Positions 53,966 through 64,000 of a stretch of DNA of 64,000 nt are shown here, piece after piece. Position numbers and translations under genes: made by a program. The notes under the pieces were generated by a model. It had not been told where the DNA came from and ran no database searches. It saw only the letters and a list, made by a program, of their open reading frames with translations. This DNA comes from Gibbula magus (taxonomy: Eukaryota > Mollusca > Gastropoda > Trochida > Trochidae), in assembly GCA_936450465.1 (NCBI GenBank), contig OW388300.1:43742358-43806357 (forward strand), given 5' to 3'. Position 1 is the first letter of the stretch, and the number at the start of each line of letters is the position of its first letter.

Positions 53966-54216
53966 AGACTACATATATAGCATCTACTTATTCACACTCG
54001 GGTGTTCCTTAACTGTTGTCATTGAGTGCACTGCATGTGAAGTTGCCACACAGCAAACGAATATGATATTGTTCAATTGGGAGGTATTCAAGCCGAAACT
54101 ACATTTCACATGTCTGCATGTTGCTTCATAAATCGGTTGCATGCAGTTACATTGCCGTGAACACGTGGTTTGCTACACAGCGCACCTGCTATTTTCGGGC
54201 GTTGCAAGCATAGGGG

Positions 54217-54406
54217 TAGTCTACACTTAGACTCTGAAAAAACATAATTTTTATATCTGAAAAACAAATTTTGAAAAAATAATATATTGAAAAGGAGCCT
54301 TTTTTTAAAAAGAAAATTCAATTTCTTACAGTCTCCTTTTCAATATTTAATAAAATGGTGATATTTTCAGAATAAATACTTTTTTCAGAGTCTGGGTGTA
54401 AGACAT
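54217..54406. mobile_element. 190-bp foldback MITE with 9-bp duplication
   Basis: Left TTAGACTCTGAAAAAA and right TTTTTTCAGAGTCTGG are inverted, and TATTGAAAAGGAG pairs again inside with CTCCTTTTCAATA. GCATAGGGG lies at 54208-54216 and 54407-54415. The 9-bp duplication suggests Mutator, as for the large element at 42839, but the termini differ. Confidence 0.8.
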
Positions 54407-54415
54407 GCATAGGGG

Positions 54416-56094
54416 GTAACTGTTAGCGTATTAGTGATCTTGCCGTTACTTCTGATATTAGCAGTTATTCATAATTAGTATGTTCTTTTGAATAGAAAGG
54501 ACATTTTCTTTGTGTAAAAATCTAATGTGTTAGAATTAAATTGTGTAAAGGGATATTGTTATTTATTCAGATATCTCCCATGCATTCATTGTATCATGAG
54601 TCGACGTTAGTGTATACTCTTTATTCTGACTTGTTTGAAAACGTGTGCTATTTAACTGTTGATTGATTACGAAAGCCAACAAATACATAGGACGAATCGC
54701 CGCGAAATGGTACACCTTCCTTAAGAGAAGACTAGACGCAAGAACTATTTCTCTTGTTCGGGTGCTGGCTAAAACGGCTACAAACCAAAACGGCTACGGA
54801 AAATCGGACCAAAAAACGGCAAAAGTTTGATAATATGTTCAAAGGCACTAAACTTTGAAAGGTCATTGTGAAAAAGCTATTATAATTAGTAGTTCACTTA
54901 TGAAAAACAACACCATGTATTTACCGATGGTTCAGCTGCATAAATGTGCAAGTTTCAGCTCCGAGATTGAAGTATCTTCAGAGGAAATGGTCCTCAAAGA
55001 CCGCTGCATGGGGTCGGAACATTTGAACAATAGAGCCATTGACTCTGTAACTCATCAAGGATTTGCATGAATTGTTATCTAGGTTTGAAGACTTGGTGAG
55101 CGATCTGCACAAGAGTTTAACATCTATAGTGCTTTTCAATCAATCAACTTTATTTCGTATTTCAGGCCGCATGGCCAATGGTACAATTGTATTTGAAGAA
55201 ATACATATAGTTGTCAGATGACCAATAGTGTGCTAGGACGATCTTCACCTGAATAAATAGGTATGTAGATGTTAAACGAAGTATGTGTATATATTGTGTG
55301 TTAATAAAATATTTGCTGCAATGACATTATGTGAATCTGGTTTTACAATAGTTTTCGATGGACAGAACATACTCATTACGAAGAGGAGAATATCTTTGGC
55401 ATATACCAAACCCAATGGTATTCATTTTCTACAGCATTATTGTCACAATGTTAGACAATATATGGCAATCCAAATCTTCCGCAACCAATCAATGAAAACA
55501 CGTTTCACCATGTCCATAAATTCATTGGAAAGAGTCAGCGGTTCAATTAATTCATAAATACAAATGTACGTATTAATCCTATTCATAATGCATTTGTCAT
55601 ATAGCAATATTATTTCTATTATAATAGTATTCTAGTAATGTGTATTACATGTATGTTTACCCACTGAAACTGTCTCATTCAGATGTTTAACTTCTCTTCT
55701 GCATGTGTATTTTAGCCTTGTCAAATATGTGTCGATTACGTGGAGAGGGCTTCTATTAGTTTTATAACTAGTGCCCAATCCAGTTCTTAAATGAATAAAA
55801 TATGTTTTCAATCAAATACATTCCTGCAATGATCTAGAACAAATGCTCAAAGTAATCTATACAAATCCAATCATGAACCTTGATACAAGATAGTACAATC
55901 TTTGAAGAAATATATCAGATATGATTGTGTCCTGGGTACCTTGACGCCACGACATCCATTCCACTGATAACACCGTCCCTTACTAAGAGATCATATTCAC
56001 TATATACTAGTGCAGTAATAAAGGTTGTTGGTCATAACCTCTACTACAAAGACTCCCCTCCACCTGAGGATACAAACTCTCCACCCTGATCGAT
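54416..56094. other. Intergenic with a family B head scrap
   Basis: 55025-55060 has AATAGAGCCATTGACTCTG followed by ACTCATCAAGG, a family B head. 55130-55230 looks like another repeat (TCAATCAACTTTATTTCGTA). Otherwise nothing seen. Confidence 0.45.
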
Positions 56095-56795
56095 GGAGTG
56101 CCATTGGATAGTATCCCCATAAAGTCCTCTTTCTGGTATTCACATCTAGTTAGCAAGGTTACATCTCAAACAGATATTACTAAATGGGATTTTTTTTCTC
56201 CTATTCCTTTGGGAAATAAGCTGCAGTTTAAAATTTTCCATAATATATTTCCTTGTAATGTATATTTACATAAAATAAGGGTCAAAACATCTGGAGTTTG
56301 TAAAAAATGTGGTGTTCCTGCATGATACTATCCAACATTATCTTTTTAATTGTCCTACAGCTTTGACATTTTGGGTCAATTTTTTTACCTGGATAAAGCA
56401 TCGAATATGTCCAATTGTTTTTGCTAGTTATAATGAAATTGTATTATATGGTGTGAAAAATGAACCAAACAAGAATACTCTAAATACTGTGATTTTATTT
56501 GCCAAATATTTTGTCTATATATATAAATGTAAACTCATAAACATGAGATGTAAATTTGATAGTTTTATTTCAGAACTTGTATATGACAAGGCAAATATAC
56601 TTGAGGAAACATTAGTAACAACCTTGAATGATGCTATAGATAAATGTTAAACAGAAATTGATAAATGTACATCTTTATTTAACAAATAACAAACCGCCTG
56701 GAAAACTCGCCACGTGGTCATGTAGAGGCTTTTTATAAATCGTGGCAATTTCATGTGAATACATTTTGAAAAATAAAAAAAAAAACCCCAAAAAA
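56095..56795 (+). pseudogene. 5'-truncated LINE, C-terminal zinc-finger region
   Basis: The frame 56098-56325 carries LQFKIFHNIFPCNVYLHKIR and CKKCGV. The next frame carries DTIQHYLFNCPTALTFWVNF. Together they match the conserved region after the reverse transcriptase of many non-LTR retrotransposons (KIFHNILP...C..C...HLF..C....FW). The shift between frames is near 56318-56325 and looks like one extra base. The sequence ends with an A-rich tail (56769-56795), as expected for a LINE 3' end. The reverse transcriptase itself is missing. Confidence 0.75.
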
Positions 56796-58339
56796 ACCGT
56801 CCCTCATCTCTTCCTTTTACTAACCTACCCCCTCAAATAGCACCACCTAAACACCTGCAACAGGACTGTTAGCCCCTGTAATAATCTCTGTCCAGCACTT
56901 AGCAATAATTCTAGTGTACTGATCTAACTAAGACTTAGAGGAAACATGCGATATGTTGAGAATCTCATAATTAGGGGGTGGAAGTTCAAAAGTCTGATAT
57001 GATGTGATATGTCTTCATTCTCAATTCATGTACACTGCCATGAACTTTTGATATTACCCTTTATCAATGAACGGCCATCACTAGTGTCGCTTGCTTGCGT
57101 GCCGTGTCATATCGTGTTTATTTGCTAATATTCCATCTTGAAGACAATGTTACTGTATTTGAAGATGTATTTGAATTTAAAGATGGTGAAGGTGTATTAC
57201 TTCTTTGCACAGGCCACATTGTGGTGTTACAGAATACTGTTGCTAAATGTGCTGCTTTTACTTTCTCAATATATAAGATACCATCATGCCCTTTGCTGCG
57301 GTCATGTTGAGAAGATTTCAAATGTCATAATGACATTTATATGCCTAATATGTATCGTTCATGTATCATGTTATAACAAATATATACAATGTATACAACA
57401 ACCCCGCACCCTCGCTCCTCTCGAAATCACCCCGCCCCTCCCTTCTCTCGTACTCACCCCGCCCCCAATGAGCTTTGGAATGGGCTTCTGTGGCGACAGC
57501 TTGACAAGCTGGCAGTGTTCTGTAATTAGTGTGTAAGTCCTTGGTACAATGCATGCATCTCTACAAAGTACTAATGTAGACTGTGTTAAGTCTCGTGGAC
57601 GTCTAATAATAAACCAGCTTGATGAAGATAACGCCGTAATTTCGAGAAAGAAAAGCCCCGACACATAAAGCCTAGTATTTGACAAACTGCATAAGTCTTT
57701 GAAGGGCATTTATAAACTAGAAGTAGCATTCATCGGAAAATTTCTAGACAACAACATTTTGTGGAAACACACGATGTGTCGGAGTTTATACTTACGATAG
57801 GCCTACTCCTTCACCAGGTGGACAAGTGAGAAATAACATGCTTGTTTGCTTGCTTAGAGATTTTACGAGCGGTTTCCAGCGGAGCTGATTTCCCACTCGG
57901 AGAGAAATAACAAAATGGGATACATGTATATATAGCAAAGAAACAAATGATGAGGAAACTCAATCAGAGAGATTAAAATGCATGAGAATGGTACACAATG
58001 AGGATTTGAAATACATGAATGGATTATAAACTTGATTGCTTAATAAGAAATGGCCTGTAGGCTTTATTGAAGTGGATACAAAGTTGTTGGATGGAAGTAA
58101 TACAAATTGGTAATAGAGGAAGGCCAATTGGCTTTTATAGAAATGTATATACAGTTGATGAGTGTATAATGTAGTCATGATGAATGAGGGTACAAAGATA
58201 GGCCAGTGGTTGAGGTTGAGGCTTCGAAGTTGTTGGAAGGTGAATGAAATAGAGTGTTCTCACAAAAATATAAATTAGTGTTACCAATGGCTTTATAATA
58301 CTCCTAAACCAATTAAAAGAGATCTTTAAAAAATGTACA
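56796..58339. other. Intergenic, low complexity and scraps
   Basis: 57405-57475 is C-rich (CACCCCGCCCCTCCC). 57865-57900 repeats the ACGAGCGGTTTCCAGCGGAG motif found near 16356. No gene recognised; frames of 107-132 residues here lack family motifs. Confidence 0.45.
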
Positions 58340-58720
58340 TGGTTCGGATAAGCCACGTGAGTCCTTTTCCCATCGAATTGACATTTTAATGTGTTCACAT
58401 TAAAATTACCACTCGAAGGTAGTTCAAGTGATCTGACTGATGTAGCATACCCAAACATTCAGAGTAGAGTTTTAATTATGGTTCAATGATGGAATGGTCA
58501 ACCATCTTGCTGTCTGAACTCTGAAATTATTATGAGCCCTACAAATCTAACTTTCACACTGCAGAGTTCCACCCCATTCGCTTTATACACGTCCCACCAT
58601 TTTCCTGATAATCTTTTTCTATGGATAGGGCTTATAGGGGTGAAATTGGATATTTTACCCATTAACGTACCAATCAATTGTATAAACTAATAAATGATAA
58701 TATAGTGCAAATTTGAGAAA
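58340..58720 (+). repeat. Dispersed repeat, copy 2
   Basis: CATGGTTCGGATAAGCCACG, then AGGTAGTTCAAGTGATCTGA and CTGATGTAGC, parallel to 38549-38860. The following part (ACCATTTTCCTGATAATC, GATATTTTACCC) is also alignable. Confidence 0.65.
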
Positions 58721-61218
58721 ACATTATATACAATATGCACTGGCCTTCCAATTAAATGAATTAGCACGTTGTGAATTATAAGCACTGATATCAGGACTAA
58801 AACCCATTTTACCAACACACACACGTCGGGTCGTAATAGGTTCAGAATTAGCTCGTGTTCATCCATTCCACCATCTGTTGTTGGTCGAAGTCGAGTCTGC
58901 AAGACAAGGTGTAAGCGCGCAACTGGTTACCGATATACAGTATGTTACGTTGAAAGAGCAGTAAAGGGGCACATATGTCATAGCTATTTACGAATACGCT
59001 ATATCATCCGATATTATGTCAGATGTGTTTGTTTTGAGACGGTCCCTCGGGAGTCCCAACACGAGTTGCACTCGCTAACAGATGATGCGCCACGTGCCGA
59101 TGGTGTCAGGTTTCAAGGGGGCCTTCTAGGGTTGAACGAATAAGCATTACCAAAGAAGAATTTTGTTTGATGGTGATAGTTGGCATCATTGTGAATTTCA
59201 GTCTTAACGTTTATCCATAATAAATCTGAAAAAAATATATTTCAATTCAATTTTCATTCAATGTATGCTTTTGTTATGTTATATTTCATTAATTGTTAAA
59301 GAGGAACAGGCAAACATTCTCCCGTCCAGTGGGAAAAGTTTTGAATATGTCGAAAAATGATTATGAAGCATTATATGTTAATAAATCCTAAATCACTCAT
59401 TAGTAATAAGTCCATGCCTCGCAAGAATATATATTTCCCAAGATGCGTTAATCTCTGCCTAACAGTTTACAATATCTGTTCTGGAAGCGAAATTTTAAAA
59501 AAGCATTTTGAGTTTTGCCCCGGAAGTAAGATGAAGATGATTTTCCATGGAAATGGTGAACAATAAAAGAAATCGGTGAAAAAAACCATGTCCAGATATC
59601 GGAAGACATATTTATGAATTTGCAAGCTCAGCAATGCGATTAAATTAGATGAGAAAACTATATTTTCTGGCAAATTCTGAATAACAAATTGAACACCGTG
59701 ACAGTGTCCCAATTTATGGTGTGTTCCTTGTTTTAAAAACATTTCTTGAGAGTATGCTCTGATCCGGGAGACATATGGTCGAGCTTGTTGACGGAGGTTT
59801 GGTGTTCATTCATCCTTGTGTAGTAAAACTTACTAATGTATTTCAATCTCCTTGACTCACTTTTCTCTCAATAATATATAAACTTGATTTAAACAGTATT
59901 TTATTTCCATATGACATATATCATACAAGAAATTATGAAAAATACAATGGACAAAAGGATTGGCAAACAGGCTACACAAGCCTATATAAATGCTTCTCCT
60001 AAATATAAATATATAAACTTCATTGACTAATTTCCGTGTGACTTGTCATCCTGTCTTAAAACGCCGTTCACCATATTAAAGAGCCATCAAGGATGTTACT
60101 GTTTCAAATACAAAATTATTTGTGGAAAATAAACTCTATAGGCCTACTATAATCGCTAGAGAAATCTTTTATCTATAACATGACATGTAATGAATAAGTT
60201 TCATATCACGACAATGTTATGAAATTTGCTTTCAAAGATAGGTTCCCATTCGAGTAGCGCGCGCCAAGGGTATCTGACGTCACATAAACAGAATTCCCTT
60301 TACAGCTTTAAAAAAATAAAACGTACTACACAACAACTAGCCTTTACGAAGCGTGAAGGCTCGTGTCTAGCACAAGCCGCTAAAGCAACCCACGTGTTTC
60401 TGTTGGAAGATAGTCTACCCTTGTCACACATTACTGAATGTGACGATTGGTTTATAAACACTGATTCTAAATGTCCTGAGAACACACAAATTATTTCCTG
60501 TTTAATGTAGGTTTATTGAGCTACATGTAAGACCAGCAAATTATGACAAATATATTCTCATTTATCATAAAATTCAAGCAACATGCCTAGCTGGGTAAAA
60601 CAATTATTCCAATTGCTGTAGCAAATACATGATTAAATGAAATGGTCAATAAATAACCGCCAAAAATTATGTATTTAAATTACTTTCATTGCTCATAAAC
60701 TTTATTTTTCTTTCGTGTCTTTGTATACAGTGTGTAAGCTAGACCACAATGCTTTGCGCTTGAAAATAATAGACTTGATCTATATTTAGACTGGAAAACA
60801 CCTTTAGTAATTAGTGCTTATTTTTAGTCGAAATAATCTGTGAAAAATTAAGTGTATATATTTCACGGAGATAGAGTTTTGTCAAGTTTGCGATATGTTC
60901 ATCAACATCCTTGATGGCTCTTTAATGACCAGGGCATTGATTGCTGTACCATTATATTTAGTCAATTCTGATAATTATAGATGACAATTGCATCATTTGA
61001 TCATGTGACAAAAATATGGCGAATACACAGTCAGCTAATTAGAAATGTTTAAGATATAAATTAGAATATACATATTTCAATACTACGCAAGTTTACTTAA
61101 TTTCCACTGTATTCTATTAACTTTGCATAAACTGCTTAAAAGCAATTACTTAACATAAAGCGTAGACACTCTGGGCCATCAAATGGAGAAAGTTCTCTTA
61201 GCTTATGAATCACTTATT
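58721..61218. other. Intergenic, nothing recognised
   Basis: AT-rich sequence. The 94-residue frame at 60226-60510 is the most coding-like by composition, but I see no motif, splice sites or neighbours to support it. Confidence 0.4.
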
Positions 61219-61689
61219 ATACCCCCGCCTTATGTACAGCGTAAGCGGGGGATATAGCGTTCATTCTGTCCGTCTGTCCGTCCGTCACAAAACTTTGTGC
61301 AGAGCATATTTCTCAAACTATACAAGCTAGCTTCACCAAACTTGCTACACATGTTAGCCATGATCTCTAGTTGTGCCTTTTGAATGATTTCTGAATTTTA
61401 CTTTTTGCGGTTTCGATGGAAACATGACCAAAACAGTGACTAAACTATTAATTCTAGCTACACCAAACTTCATACACATGCCAACCATGGTGCCTGGATG
61501 TGCCTTTTGAGGGTTAGACCTATTTCTGAATTTCATTTTTGGCGGTTTCCATGGAAACATGACTTTAACAGTTATCTCAGAAACTGTGCATTCCATATTC
61601 ATTCATCTTTACACACAGGTTAGTCATTCCCATAAAGGTGCCTTTCCTATTTTAAATCATGTCAAACCATATTTGGAAGCGGGGGTATA
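61219..61689. repeat. Family G element with ATACCCCCGC ends
   Basis: Left ATACCCCCGCCTT and right AAGCGGGGGTAT are inverted. The interior has two to three units with TTTCNATGGAAACATGACC and TGTGCCTTTTGA, and a CTGTCCGTCTGTCCGTCCGT tract. An inverted fragment is at 35208-35386. Confidence 0.7.
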
Positions 61690-62074
61690 TGAGCTGTGCT
61701 CGCTTCTACATTTGTTAAATAATAAAATAAATTAATTCAAAGTTATTCATTAATAATATTGTTTTATGGGACCAAGAAACATGAATATATACACATGATA
61801 GAATAAAAATAAAATTTTACCCAACAGTTGTTAACTTTGAAAGAAAAAAGTATGTTTAAATTTTTTTTTATTTCGTTTGTATTATCGTTGTCAAATTGTT
61901 GTCTTTTATTTTGAAATCTGACACTAGCGCGAGCCTGGTGTCAATGTATAGCACGTGCGCACGTGCTCAGCGTGCACAGATGTTCCGTCGACGATCGTGA
62001 TGCGTCTCAGTAGTGGTATATGCACTCGTTGACCCCTCTTGAGGATCACGTTGGGTCTTAATTGTAAACTCTTT

Positions 62075-62301
62075 AGGCCTGCTCCTTTCGAAATGTCGAA
62101 CATTGCTCCGAATGTTCGGTATATGCGCGATGTGAAAGGAGTGACTCTAAACACTGTTCTGGGTGTGCGGAACATGTTGCTGTGCGGCTTGTACCTGCTT
62201 TTTGTTCTGTACGCCCAGAACAGTGTTCGGAGTCACTCCTTTCACTATTTACATGTACCGGATATTCGGAACCAACACCAGACAGCGAAACGAGCAGGCC
62301 T
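62075..62301. mobile_element. 227-bp foldback MITE
   Basis: Ends AGGCCTGCTCCTTTCG and CGAAACGAGCAGGCCT are inverted, and the two halves pair almost throughout. The inner arms GTGAAAGGAGTGACTC (62131 onward) and GAGTCACTCCTTTCAC (to 62247) are perfect, followed by AACACTGTTCTGGG/CCCAGAACAGTGTT. Flanks are TTT on both sides. The open frames across it are symmetric artefacts. Confidence 0.75.
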
Positions 62302-62336
62302 TTTGTTAAATGATAACATTTGAAAGAGTTTTAATC

Positions 62337-63090
62337 GCCTAATTACGAGTTTTAATGTTTTCCAATTCCGACTTTATTTCTCGTAATTACGACATTAAAA
62401 GCGCTGTAGCACATTTTTGGTGCTTATTATGTTTTCTAAAATTTACCATTTATTATTAAAGTTTAGAGGAGGTCGGGGAAAAAATTCGCTATGGCATAAC
62501 AGCAAATTGTTTATCAGTTTTATGACACGTTACGTGTTACTATGTGAACATTCTATCAATGTATATCTTTTATTATTAATAAGTAGTAACATTAGTTACA
62601 ATAGGCTATAGTGTGTTTTCATTTCACGAAATGTACAAAACCCAATCGCAAGTTCGATTTTATCTCTCTTAATTATGATTTTTAATTCTCGTAATAACGA
62701 CTTTATTGTTCATAATTACAATAATACTGTTATAATGTAAGTATTGTCTGTAATACTTTTACTCCCTCCCAACTACGGAAGCCCTAAGGAAGCATGTTAG
62801 GACGACGCTACGCTATTTTGCGGCAATTTCCTATCTTGAAAATTCAATAGAGTACTACGATGGCAGATTAGAGCCATCTGTTTTTGTTTATTATCTTGAA
62901 ATTGCAAAGATAGTAAGTTGAAATGTCAAGATCATAAGTTAAAATTTCAAGATAATCAAGTTGAAATTTCAAGACAGTAAGTTTAATTTTCAAACTACAG
63001 TATATCATCTTGAAATTTCAAGAAAGTAAGTTGACATTTTAAAATAATACATGTATGTGATCTTAATATTTTGAAATTTCAAGATACTTG
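62337..63090. repeat. A/T-rich degenerate minisatellites
   Basis: 62337-62405 and 62660-62730 contain TCTCGTAATTACGAC-type motifs. 62871-63090 repeats TTGAAATTTCAAGATAATAAG with period about 22-25 nt; AAATTTCAAGA-type palindromes recur at least five times. No genes. Confidence 0.6.
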
Positions 63091-63701
63091 CCTGATTAAT
63101 AAGTTTGTTTATCGAATGACTCACATTTAACAGAATATTCCTGTGCAAAAAAAAGTATCTAGAAATTTAAATTTTCCATGGTGAAATTTCAACTTTTTGC
63201 AACAAACTAAAATTCAAAACTAGAATATTAAAGCTACGAAGGAATATTAGGGCCATCTGTTTTCATTTTTTTATTCTTAAATTTATCTTTAAATTTCAAA
63301 CCACCCCTCTGCAGGTCTTTTTTCTAGCTTTTAACAAAAGTAACGGGCAGATAACTATACATTTTATCCTCAGAAAACATTAGACACAGAAAATGTCATT
63401 AGTTTCTGTTGAGATGGAGTGTAGGGGTGATAATATATTTCAGAGGGTTTGTGCTTTATTTATATAAATAATTGTATACATGTTTTTTTTATTATTATCT
63501 CTTCATTCCAAATAAAAAAACTTTTGTCATAAATACGCGTCATCGCATCATTTTTGTCAGCCTGTAAAGACCAGAAACATAGGCCTAAATGCGTCAACTA
63601 CAGATGATCTAAATAAAATGAAGCGCACATAAAATATCATCAAACTTCATGGAGAGCATATATACATCTCAGTAGTCAAACTATTCAAGCTCACCGATCC
63701 T
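63091..63701. other. Intergenic, nothing recognised
   Basis: AT-rich sequence. ATTAGGGCCATCTGTTTTC at about 63247 echoes ATTAGAGCCATCTGTTTTTG at 62867, so the minisatellite region may be part of a larger repeat. Confidence 0.4.
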
Positions 63702-63775
63702 CGCCCTGTGGTCTAATGGTAACCTCTTGAGTCACTAGGGTAAGGGTTGTGGGTTCGAATTTAGTGAATCGATTA
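63702..63775 (+). repeat. tRNA-like SINE head
   Basis: TGTGGTCTAATGGTAA (A-box-like, about 63707-63722) and GGGTTCGAATTTAG (B-box-like, about 63750-63763) are spaced as in a tRNA. The flanks do not pair into an acceptor stem. The remaining sequence to 64000 is probably SINE body and flank; nothing else is seen. Confidence 0.6.
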
Positions 63776-64000
63776 CTTTACTCATTTGTACGAAGAATTA
63801 GGGGGTGTAAATAATCCTTCTTGGACGGCCTTACTCTGCATTCTACCCTCTTGGGACAGATTAATTAATATGAGATATGATTTAATTAGCTGCACTACGT
63901 AACACGTGACAATATGTGTAACGGGTGGAGCTTGATTACGATCTTATTTTAATGAGATTGCATCTTGGGAGCTATACTGTAGTTCACAAGAGTTTGAATG

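Noticed and set aside
53603..54012. Pro-rich frames of 93-103 residues
   Set aside because: They are translations of a C-rich degenerate tandem repeat.
57371..57709. 112- and 132-residue frames on opposite strands
   Set aside because: Overlapping frames through C-rich low-complexity sequence with no motifs or splice support.
60226..60510. 94-residue frame with near-coding composition
   Set aside because: No family resemblance, no upstream promoter or splice pattern, and an equal frame on the other strand.
63702..63775. Functional tRNA gene
   Set aside because: A- and B-box-like sequences are present but there is no pairing acceptor stem and no credible anticodon arm; a SINE head fits better. 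The same applies to 40943-41010.

Overview
The window looks like nuclear DNA of a bivalve mollusc, or at least a lophotrochozoan. It is AT-rich, its coding sequence is cut into small GT-AG exons by multi-kilobase introns, and it is crowded with short inverted-repeat transposons and tRNA-derived SINE heads. The one recognisable host gene is a boule (DAZ family) gene whose protein resembles invertebrate Boule. The species assignment is inference; no marker gene settles it.

Layout. About 4.28-37.45 kb, minus strand: boule in 12 candidate exons. An N-terminal exon holds only the start codon. Four exons encode one RRM, followed by small exons rich in Gln, Tyr and Pro, and a final exon encodes a longer C-terminus. 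An alternative short C-terminus ends at 7148 and has an AATAAA about 100 nt further on. The introns are filled with interspersed repeats, several nested: a TTAA-flanked element in intron 10, an 8-bp-TSD hAT-like element at 29.4-30.0 kb, a TAA-flanked Harbinger-like MITE at 25.4-26.1 kb, and families built of 150-440 bp tandem units dense in TCAAGGTCA half-sites.

37.5-42.8 kb is intergenic, with repeat fragments. 42.84-51.97 kb is a composite transposon bounded by a 9-bp direct repeat (GAACTAAGT). It has diverged long terminal inverted repeats, an internal third copy of its right terminus, and between the two right termini a single exon of a polypeptide GalNAc-transferase (GT27) gene. A second 5.9-kb transposon (45982-51896, 3-bp AAA duplication) sits inside the outermost right terminus. 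It carries one long gene, now split by two frameshifts, with N-terminal Cys/His motifs, a PIN/XPG-like nuclease region and a C-terminal Cys-rich CXC region; this resembles the XPG-nuclease-bearing branch of the Academ superfamily.

52-64 kb has no recognisable host gene. It holds a 9-bp-TSD foldback element, a 5'-truncated LINE 3' end, several dispersed repeats, a 227-bp foldback, degenerate A/T minisatellites and a tRNA-like SINE head.

The functional content is therefore one germline RNA-binding protein gene plus mobile DNA. The points most worth following up are the in-frame tandem splice donor inside the boule RRM and the composite element with a captured GalNAc-transferase exon. All calls rest on reading the sequence; no database search was done.
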